64,000 nt of DNA, taken from positions 119,455-183,454 of the forward strand of contig CAMTUU010000009.1 in the NCBI GenBank assembly GCA_947085045.1, written 5' to 3'. The notes beneath the pieces were generated by a model that made no database searches, had not been told where the DNA came from, and saw nothing but the letters and a program-made list of their open reading frames with translations. Positions within the stretch are counted from its first letter, which is position 1, and each line of letters opens with the position of its first letter. Positions 58,411-64,000 of this stretch are shown here, piece by piece. Both the position numbers and the translations under genes were made by a program. The DNA is from Pseudolysinimonas_A sp947085045 (lineage in GTDB: Bacteria > Actinomycetota > Actinomycetes > Actinomycetales > Microbacteriaceae).

Positions 58411-59661
58411 GTGGCTGAGCGCGCACCGACGGACGTGCTGGTGCTCGGCGAGGGGATCGCGGGCCTCCTGGCAGTCGCGGCGGCGCGGGCGGCCGGGCTG
58501 AGCGCGACCGTCGTCGAGCGCGCGCCCGTCGAGCGCGCGGCGGGGGTTCCCCATGCGGCGCAGCTCCACAACCTGCTCGGCCGCGGTCAGCGGGAACTCG
58601 AGCGGATGCTTCCCGGGATTCTCGCGGAGCTTCCGCGCTTCGACGGGGTGGCGGCGCGCATCTCCACGGACACGTACGTCTTCGAGGCCGGCCGGCGCGG
58701 CACCGAGCGCGACACCGGGCGCGACCTGTGGGGGATCCCCCGAATCCGACTCGAAGACGCGATCCGAGCGCGCGCCGAGACGGCGGGCGCTCCGGTCGCC
58801 GGTCGCGTCGTCGGGCTCGAGGTCGACGGCGCGCGCTGCGTCGGCGCGTGGATCGAGGAGCAGGACGGCGTTCCCGTCCTCCACCGTGCGGGACTCGTCG
58901 TCGACGCGATGGGCGCCTCGACTCCGGCGCCGGGCTGGCTCCGTGCGGCCGGCCACGACATCCCGCAGATCGTCCTCCCCGTGCGGCAGTGGTACGCGAG
59001 CGCCGGCGTGCGCGGGGAGCACGCGCCGGGGAGGTTCGTGATGGTGTTCCCGACCGGCGAGGGCACTCGCGGCGGCCTCGCGAGCCCCCGGGCGGGGGGC
59101 GGGCACGTCGTCTCGCTCAACGGGATGGATGCCGACCCACCGCCCGCGACCGCCGCCGACTTCGCCGCCTACGCCGCGACCCTGCCCGATCCGGAGATCT
59201 CGCGGCTCCTCGACGGGGCCGAGATCGAGCGACCGCGGGTCTTCCGTCGTCCCCGAGCTGTCTGGAACCGGCACGACCAGCATCCCGTCGACGGCTTCAT
59301 CGCGGTCGGCGACGCGTCGTCCGCCCCCAATCCGCTGCTCGGGCACGGGATCTCCGGTGCCGCCTGGGAGGCCCGCGTGCTGCGCGATGCCCTCGCCGGC
59401 TCGCCGCGCGCGACGGCGTACCCCGAGCGGTCGGGGCGCATCCGGCGCGCGGTGTGGGACGTCATGACGGTGCACGCGCCCGGGCGCGACGACATCCCCG
59501 ACGACGCGGGCTGGGAGCGCATCGACCGGCTCGTCGCCGGCCGGCCGGAGGCGCACTCGGCTCTCCTCGACGTCTGGCATCTGCTCGCCCCGGTGGCGGG
59601 TCTCGGCCGACTCGCGCGCGGGGAGATCCCGGAGCCCGAGTCGGACCCGCTCTGGGCCTGA
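58411..59661 (+). CDS. FAD-dependent monooxygenase/halogenase-like protein
   Basis: 416 aa. The N-terminal VLVLGEGIAGLLAVAAARAAG is the dinucleotide-binding fold with GEGIAG in place of the usual GxGxxG spacing, HAAQLHNLLGRGQRELERMLPGIL is the substrate-side segment seen in this family, and VGDASSAPNPLLGHGIS is the GD motif. It resembles FAD-dependent oxidoreductases acting on lipids or aromatic rings. The GTG start is set by a leaderless promoter (TAGAGT, 6 nt upstream). Confidence 0.82.
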   Translation: MAERAPTDVLVLGEGIAGLLAVAAARAAGLSATVVERAPVERAAGVPHAAQLHNLLGRGQRELERMLPGILAELPRFDGVAARISTDTYVFEAGRRGTERDTGRDLWGIPRIRLEDAIRARAETAGAPVAGRVVGLEVDGARCVGAWIEEQDGVPVLHRAGLVVDAMGASTPAPGWLRAAGHDIPQIVLPVRQWYASAGVRGEHAPGRFVMVFPTGEGTRGGLASPRAGGGHVVSLNGMDADPPPATAADFAAYAATLPDPEISRLLDGAEIERPRVFRRPRAVWNRHDQHPVDGFIAVGDASSAPNPLLGHGISGAAWEARVLRDALAGSPRATAYPERSGRIRRAVWDVMTVHAPGRDDIPDDAGWERIDRLVAGRPEAHSALLDVWHLLAPVAGLGRLARGEIPEPESDPLWA

Positions 59662-59672
59662 GCCGCGCGCGG

Positions 59673-60482
59673 TCAGAGGACCTCGTACGGTTTCGGGTCG
59701 TCGCCGTGCCGCTCGAAGACCTCGAGGTTGTGCATCGCCGTGTCGTGGATATCGGGGTCGCCGACCTCCGCGGTCTGCGCGACCACCTCACGCTGCTCGG
59801 CGACGATCTCGTCGGGGCCCAGCGCGATCGCCTCGCCCGCTCTCGCCGCGAGGTACTCGACGAGAAGCGCACCTCCCCGCACCTTGGCCGCCCCGCGGCC
59901 GGGACGCGCGATCTCGGCGGCTCGGGCGTAGCGGACCCGCGACTCGGCGAATCGGCCGAGGAGCAGCAGGAAGAAGCCGCTCTTCTCCCAGTAGAAGCGC
60001 GCCGTCAGATCGGGGCCGGGCGCCTTGTCGCCGATCCGCAACTCGTCGGGCATCGACCGGCCACCCTGGGCGAGCGGGCTGATCGTCTCGACGATCTCGT
60101 AGGCCGCGATCGAGCCCTCGATCACATCCAGCGTGCGTCCGCGCGCATAGTCGTCGTTGTCTCGTGAGAGTTCGGCGAGAGCGCGGCTCGAGATGACCGT
60201 CGCCGTCCCGTCCAGCCAGCCGACCTCGGCGAAGCGGATTTCGGCGCGCGAGCGCCAGACCTCGATCGCGTCGTAGCGGCTGGTGAGCGCGCAGGCGAGG
60301 CCGACCAGCCGGCAGGTCTCGGCGTCGTGGGGGTTCGCCTTCCGATCCCGGATCTCGGGCCAGTGCTCGTCGCCGAGGCGGATGACCGTCGTCGGGTCCT
60401 TCTCGGGGGCGATCGTGGAGACCTGGTCGTACAACTGTGCAGCCGCGCTGTCGCTCATGCGATGACTGTAGGACACGGTCAT
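59673..60482 (-). CDS. TPR-like helical protein
   Basis: 269 aa, not closely recognised. The sequence is a series of helix pairs with alternating Ala/Leu and charged residues (RLVGLACALTSRYDAIEVWRSRAEIRFAE, FFLLLLGRFAESRVRYARAAEIAR), consistent with TPR or TPR-like repeats. ATG 60480-60482 overlaps the preceding stop (ATGA); ATG 60456-60458 is an alternative. It is the last gene of the leftward operon that starts beyond the window edge. Confidence 0.7.
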   Translation of the reverse strand: MTVSYSHRMSDSAAAQLYDQVSTIAPEKDPTTVIRLGDEHWPEIRDRKANPHDAETCRLVGLACALTSRYDAIEVWRSRAEIRFAEVGWLDGTATVISSRALAELSRDNDDYARGRTLDVIEGSIAAYEIVETISPLAQGGRSMPDELRIGDKAPGPDLTARFYWEKSGFFLLLLGRFAESRVRYARAAEIARPGRGAAKVRGGALLVEYLAARAGEAIALGPDEIVAEQREVVAQTAEVGDPDIHDTAMHNLEVFERHGDDPKPYEVL

Positions 60483-60826
60483 CCCCGGCCCTCGGTCCGC
60501 CCGAAGGCCGCCACGAGTCGCGCCGCGGTCTCGGCAACGATCTCCGCCGTGCGATCGCGCACGATCACCCGGAAGTCGGGGATCTCGCGCTCGAGGAAGG
60601 CGTGCGCCGCGGCCTCGTCCTGCCGGTCGATGCACCCCTCGAACTCGTCGATCTGATCCTCATTCAGCCGTTCGGTGAGATCGATGCCGACGCGCAGCTC
60701 GAGGTCGCGGCCGGCCGCGGCGGCGAGCGATACGAGCAGCTCCGTCGGCAGCCGGAGGTTTTCGACCGCGCACGCCTCGGTGAGCAGGGTGACCAGGTCG
60801 ATCACCGGCGAGTCGCTCGTCAGCAC
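60479..60826 (-). CDS. Small acidic helical protein, DUF5663-like
   Basis: 115 aa. The pattern VGIDLTERLNEDQIDEFEGCID and AHAFLEREIPDFRVIVRDRTAEI resembles the short DUF5663 family (helix-loop-helix with a WL..PDY-like motif, here FLEREIPDF). No biochemical role is known for it. GTG start 60826 overlaps the OmpA lipoprotein stop by 7 bp; the 3' end overlaps the TPR-like gene. Confidence 0.65.
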   Translation of the reverse strand: MLTSDSPVIDLVTLLTEACAVENLRLPTELLVSLAAAAGRDLELRVGIDLTERLNEDQIDEFEGCIDRQDEAAAHAFLEREIPDFRVIVRDRTAEIVAETAARLVAAFGRTEGRG

Positions 60827-61980
60827 TGCCCGGGCTCCGCGCCGCGCGAGACCACCACGACGCGGTTGCTCGCGGCGGTATCGAGCAGGTGGCCGGCCGC
60901 GTCGCGATCGGCGACGCGGCAGGGCCACTCGGACCCGTAGCCGATGATGCGGATGTCTTCGACCGGGATTCCCAGCGCGGCGGCGAGTTCGTCGGCCACC
61001 GCTCGGGCACGTCGCTCGGAGAGCGGGATGTTGAACGACTGGTCCCGCGCCGCACTCGTCGACCCCTCGGCGAGGATCTGCCCCGTGCAGCCCGCGAAGG
61101 CCTCGGCGAGTCCGGCGATCGTCGCCTTCGCCGTCGGCGGGTCGAGGAACTCCGCCGAGTCGCCGACGAATCCCACCGCCCGGTCGGGCAGCAGCCCCCG
61201 GCATTCGGCCGCGACGGGCTCCAGCCGATCGATGTCGACCGGGGTGACGGCGGGGAGGTCCGCGGCCTCCTGCGGCGAGGAGACGAGGGAGGCCGAGTCG
61301 AACGACACGGAGGCCTTCGACGCCTCGAACAACGCCCGCCACTGGTTCTCCAGCGCCGACCGCGCGCCGGCGTCCAGCTCGGGCTGCGGCGCGACGACCA
61401 CGCCCATCCTCGGCACCTCGACGGCGACCCCCTCGAGGTCGGGGATGCCGCCGGCGTCGGCGAGCGCCGTGACGCGGTCGGTCGGGTCGTCGTAGAGCCG
61501 GCCCTCGGTCATGGCGAAGCCACCGGTCGTGACGACGAGGGAATCGAGCACCACGATCGTGCGCGTGCTGGCGGCATCGCCGAACGTCTCCGCGGCGAGG
61601 GCGAGAGCCTCCACCTGGTCGGCTTCGGGCGAGGTCGCCGCCGCCGCCGCGACCGCTGCCAGAACGACCGTCGCGACCTCGTCGAGGTACTCCTCGCGGT
61701 CGAGGTCGTTCGGCGGCACGTCGTCGAGCGTCAGGTCGAGTGTGACGCGCGGGACGCCCTCCGTCGACACGACGGCGATCCGGTCGCCGTTCGCGTCGAT
61801 CGCGCTGATCGCGTCACGCACGAGGCTCTCCGGCACCGCGGCGCTGTTGCCGCGCACGCCGGCGAGGATCGCGACCTGATCGCTGCGCTCGGCGCTGCAC
61901 GAGGTCAATCCGACCGCGACGAGTGCGGCCAGGGCGGTCGTCGCGACGACGCGGACGACGGGACGGGCGAATCGGAGCAT
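60820..61980 (-). CDS. OmpA-domain lipoprotein
   Basis: 386 aa. A lipoprotein signal ends at LTSCS (Cys28). The middle is a VWA-like alpha/beta domain (STRTIVVLDSLVVTTGGFAM). The C terminus is an OmpA/MotB domain with FNIPLSERRARAVADELAAALGI and RIIGYGSEWP, which binds peptidoglycan non-covalently. It should sit on the outer face of the membrane, bound to the wall. It starts at ATG 61978-61980 after AAAGGA. CGGGATCGGT is 40 nt upstream. Its neighbours suggest a trans-envelope complex with the four-TM protein. Confidence 0.88.
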   Translation of the reverse strand: MLRFARPVVRVVATTALAALVAVGLTSCSAERSDQVAILAGVRGNSAAVPESLVRDAISAIDANGDRIAVVSTEGVPRVTLDLTLDDVPPNDLDREEYLDEVATVVLAAVAAAAATSPEADQVEALALAAETFGDAASTRTIVVLDSLVVTTGGFAMTEGRLYDDPTDRVTALADAGGIPDLEGVAVEVPRMGVVVAPQPELDAGARSALENQWRALFEASKASVSFDSASLVSSPQEAADLPAVTPVDIDRLEPVAAECRGLLPDRAVGFVGDSAEFLDPPTAKATIAGLAEAFAGCTGQILAEGSTSAARDQSFNIPLSERRARAVADELAAALGIPVEDIRIIGYGSEWPCRVADRDAAGHLLDTAASNRVVVVSRGAEPGQC

Positions 61981-62012
61981 TGCGGGGTCCTTTCTCGGGG
62001 TTGGGAGGTCAG

Positions 62013-62029
62013 GGGATCCACCGATCCCG
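62013..62029 (-). promoter_or_regulatory. CGGGATCGGT box forming a GGGATC-N4-GATCCC dyad
   Basis: The exact decamer (62020-62029, minus) forms, with GATCCC, a perfect 6-bp inverted repeat (62013-62028). It is 40 nt upstream of the OmpA lipoprotein ATG and 7 nt after the zinc-ribbon stop. Confidence 0.5.
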
Positions 62030-62036
62030 CCGGGCG

Positions 62037-62213
62037 TCAGTTCCAATAGCGCCCGTGGGCGGGGCACCTGAGCCCCAGGCCGCACCGGCAGTTCCGCCCG
62101 CGCCACGCGCCCTCGCACGACTCGCACGCGGCGAGCTCGGCGTCGCAGTGCGCGCACACGCCGAACGGGGCGACCGTCCGGTGGTTGCGCAGGAACCAGC
62201 GGAACCACCGCAT
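62037..62213 (-). CDS. 58-aa Cys-rich zinc-ribbon-like protein
   Basis: Starts MRWFRWFLRNHRTVAP, then has Cys pairs VCAHCD, ACESCE, NCRCG and CPAH, so seven Cys and several His in ribbon-like spacing. ATG 62211-62213 overlaps the stop of the four-TM gene by one base (TGATG), which supports its reality. It has the same length as the zinc-ribbon protein of the conflict locus (36795-36971), but the Cys spacing differs. A metal-binding adaptor at the membrane is plausible from the Trp/Arg-rich N terminus. Confidence 0.75.
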   Translation of the reverse strand: MRWFRWFLRNHRTVAPFGVCAHCDAELAACESCEGAWRGRNCRCGLGLRCPAHGRYWN

Positions 62214-63583
62214 CAGGCCGCCGCCTGCTCACCCGGGAGGGTGTCGCGGAGGTCACCGGACGGACGGACGCCGGGCTCGGCCCAGGACGGCAGGGGCAGC
62301 TCGCGGGGCGCGAACTCTTCGGCCTTCGCCGGCGTCGCGCGGTCGAACCGCACCTCGAACGCGGTCGCGAGCTCGGGCTCGCCGGCGACGACGATCAGTT
62401 CGTTGCGATAGCGGGCCTTCTCGTACTCGGCGCGCAGACGGATCTTGTCGAACTCGGTCAGGTAGACGGCATCCACCGTGTCGAGGTAGGCCTTCTGCAG
62501 CGCAACCTGGTTGAGGATGCCGGAGCGTCGTCCGACGAGCGCCGCGCACAGGTCGAGCGCCTCCCAGAGCCGCTGACGCGCCTCGAGCTCCGCGAGGTGC
62601 GCCTTCTCGCGCTCGTGGAAGAACATCTCCTTCGCGAACAGCACGGCGCCGAGCGCGAGCAGCACGAAGCCCCAGAAGATCGTCTCGAGCACGGGGTCGC
62701 CTTGCGCCGCCGACGACGTAGTCGAGACGTCGACGCCGAGGTTGGTCGCCTGTTCATCGAGCGAGGATCCGCCGGAGTCCGCCTGACGCAGCTGCTGCGT
62801 CGTGATCACCCGGACGATCCCAAGAGTGGTCCCGCTGCCTGCCCAGAAGACGAGGAGCGTGATGATCGCGGCGATGCGGAGTGCGGTGAACTCCCCCGCC
62901 TTCCGGGCTCCGGCGGCGAGGATGCCCGCGAGAGTCGGTGCGACCGTCAACCCGACGATCGCGGACGCCGCGACGACGAACGCCGTCGGCCAGTCCGACA
63001 GTCTCATGAAGACGTAGACCGTGTTCGCGGTCGCGACGAACTCGAGCGCCATCGCGATCGCGGTCGGGAGCACGAGGTGCCGTGCCCACCACCAGCGCAC
63101 GATCGACGCCGCCGTCTCGCGGGTCGCGGGCACGGGCGCGTCGCCGTCCAGGGCGGCGCGCGCGTCCTCGGCGTCCTGACTGCGCTCGTCGCGATCCGAC
63201 TCGGCGTGCTCGAGGCGCTGCTCGACCTCGGCGAGCGATCCGGCGACCGTCGTCGGCGGGGTGAGGTCGCCGTCGTACGCGACCACGACGGAGGTGATCC
63301 CCTCCTGGGCGGCTGCGATCCGCGCCTTCTCGTTCTCGGCGGCGTCGAGTCCGGCGCGGGTGTCGATGACGACCTCGCCCGGCATCCGCCCCTCGCCGGC
63401 GAGCACGCCCTCGGCGTCGACGGCACCGCTCGCGATGAGACGGCCCGCCTCCTGCTCCGCGCTGAGCGACCGCGTCGCCGTGCCGATCTGCGGCTCGGCG
63501 GGCGGCAGCACCGCCGAGTGCACCTCGCGCGCCATCCGCCGCTCGGCGGCCGACCGGTCGTCGGAAGGGTCCGTGGGTACCAT
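62213..63583 (-). CDS. Four-TM coiled-coil membrane protein
   Basis: 456 aa. An N-terminal 180-aa acidic segment with coiled-coil character (LAEVEQRLEHAESDRDERSQDAEDAR) is followed by four hydrophobic segments (LVLPTAIAMALEFVATANTVYVFM, AFVVAASAIVGLTVAPTLAG, IAAIITLLVFWAGSGTTLGIV, ETIFWGFVLLALGAVLFA). A helical coil then follows (EREKAHLAELEARQRLWEALDLCAALVG). ATG 63581-63583 follows GAGGAGAGCAGC; CGGGATCGGT lies 47 nt upstream. No transporter family recognised; a scaffold partner of the OmpA lipoprotein is inferred from gene order. Confidence 0.75.
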   Translation of the reverse strand: MVPTDPSDDRSAAERRMAREVHSAVLPPAEPQIGTATRSLSAEQEAGRLIASGAVDAEGVLAGEGRMPGEVVIDTRAGLDAAENEKARIAAAQEGITSVVVAYDGDLTPPTTVAGSLAEVEQRLEHAESDRDERSQDAEDARAALDGDAPVPATRETAASIVRWWWARHLVLPTAIAMALEFVATANTVYVFMRLSDWPTAFVVAASAIVGLTVAPTLAGILAAGARKAGEFTALRIAAIITLLVFWAGSGTTLGIVRVITTQQLRQADSGGSSLDEQATNLGVDVSTTSSAAQGDPVLETIFWGFVLLALGAVLFAKEMFFHEREKAHLAELEARQRLWEALDLCAALVGRRSGILNQVALQKAYLDTVDAVYLTEFDKIRLRAEYEKARYRNELIVVAGEPELATAFEVRFDRATPAKAEEFAPRELPLPSWAEPGVRPSGDLRDTLPGEQAAA

Positions 63584-63629
63584 GCTGCTCTCCTCGTGCT
63601 CGGGTGAAACGGGTGCGTCCGCTGAAGAC

Positions 63630-63639
63630 ACCGATCCCG
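63630..63639 (-). promoter_or_regulatory. CGGGATCGGT box upstream of the four-TM protein gene
   Basis: Exact decamer on the minus strand, 47 nt before the ATG and 18 nt after the preceding stop. Confidence 0.45.
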
Positions 63640-63657
63640 CCGCGGCGGCGCGGCGGG

Positions 63658-64000
63658 TCAGACGACGGCGCCGGGCGCCTTCGCCGCGAGCGACCTGTCG
63701 AGGGTCGGTCCGACCGCGAACCCGTAATCCGGGATGGCCGGATCGGCGACCGGGATCGCTCCGAAGACGCCGAAGCGCACGCGGTTGTAGAAGGCCGCGC
63801 GCACCGCGAACGCCTCGCGCCACAGCCGGCGAGCTGCCTCGCCCTCGGCCACCAGGGCCGGCCGCTCGGCGGACAGCCGGGCGTGCTCGATCTGCGCTTC
63901 CTCGACGCGGCTCACCCGGGCGGCCTCGCGTGCGGCGGCAGCGGCCGAGACGGCGCGCGCCTCGCCCGCGGACCGCCGGCTCTCCCGAGATCGGAAGAGC
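63658..64000 (-). CDS. Coiled-coil protein, 5' end cut by the window edge
   Basis: The reading frame is open to base 64000, so the start is missing. Visible residues are highly helical and charged (ARAVSAAAAAREAARVSRVEEAQIEHARLSAE) and end in a Pro-containing tail (FGAIPVADPAIPDYGFAVG). The first 13 bases seen on this strand are adapter sequence, so genuine coding DNA probably stops at 63987. It would be the most upstream visible gene of the OmpA-lipoprotein operon. Confidence 0.6.
   Translation of the reverse strand, partial: LFRSRESRRSAGEARAVSAAAAAREAARVSRVEEAQIEHARLSAERPALVAEGEAARRLWREAFAVRAAFYNRVRFGVFGAIPVADPAIPDYGFAVGPTLDRSLAAKAPGAVV
63988..64000. other. Illumina adapter remnant at the right edge
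   Basis: AGATCGGAAGAGC is exactly the common 13-base Illumina TruSeq adapter stem. Its exact placement at the end of the window suggests untrimmed adapter at a contig end rather than genomic DNA. Confidence 0.8.

Noticed and set aside
1..64000. CRISPR array, tRNA, rRNA, transposase or integrase
   Set aside because: No spaced direct repeats, cloverleaf sequences or recombinase motifs were seen, so mobile origin of the conflict loci is not directly supported.

Overview
The window is high-GC DNA with many GTG starts, a nucS (EndoMS) mismatch-repair gene, an LAxTG-type sorting signal, and many genes that appear to be read from leaderless promoters (TANNNT, 6-8 nt, then the start codon). Together these indicate an actinobacterium, most likely of the family Microbacteriaceae; this assignment is inferred from gene content only. 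No tRNA, rRNA, insertion sequence or CRISPR array was seen. The last 13 bases (63988-64000) match the Illumina adapter stem, so the right edge is probably a contig end.

Region 1 (1-20.7 kb) is mostly chromosomal housekeeping: two secreted surface proteins (choice-of-anchor A, and a six-repeat LAxTG protein); an M13 metallopeptidase coupled to a beta-lactamase-fold protein; a LacI regulator divergent from an MFS transporter across tandem operators; nucS and a HAD phosphatase; an srsABC-like phenolic-lipid operon (type III PKS, methyltransferase, flavoprotein); a GntR-prpD-prpB-prpC methylcitrate operon; a rhodanese; an MFS exporter; and a membrane-anchored sulfite-oxidase-fold protein.

Region 2 (20.76-29.1 kb) is a same-strand block of three large TPR proteins ending in a CHAT-domain cysteine peptidase, with overlapping genes from TPR protein 2 onward. 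It is followed by ordinary genes (LysE exporter, alpha/beta hydrolase, Gfo/Idh oxidoreductase, zinc alcohol dehydrogenase; 29.1-32.4 kb).

Region 3 (32.4-55.6 kb) is the most unusual part: a 23-kb divergent locus. The leftward arm carries three uncharacterised proteins, a HerA/FtsK-like ATPase, a small membrane protein, an unknown protein, an E2-like protein, a JAMM-protease/E1 fusion, a tiny zinc-ribbon protein, a multi-pass membrane protein, an unknown helical protein, a MoxR-type AAA ATPase and a VWA protein. The rightward arm is a tight four-gene operon: CHAT peptidase, ATP-grasp ligase, SIR2-like protein, and a STAND NTPase with a pentapeptide-repeat region. The combination of signalling NTPases, protease and SIR2 effector families and ubiquitin-like conjugation parts suggests an NTP-dependent conflict (antiphage or programmed-death) system that I cannot match to a named type.

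Region 4 (55.6-59.7 kb) holds a radical SAM enzyme coupled to a divergent transcarbamoylase, and a nitroreductase and flavoprotein on the other strand. Region 5 (59.7-64 kb) is a leftward operon of envelope-associated proteins: coiled coil, four-TM protein, second 58-aa zinc-ribbon protein, OmpA-domain lipoprotein, small acidic protein, TPR-like protein. A decamer, CGGGATCGGT, lies upstream of genes in both region 3 and region 5 and suggests that they share regulation.
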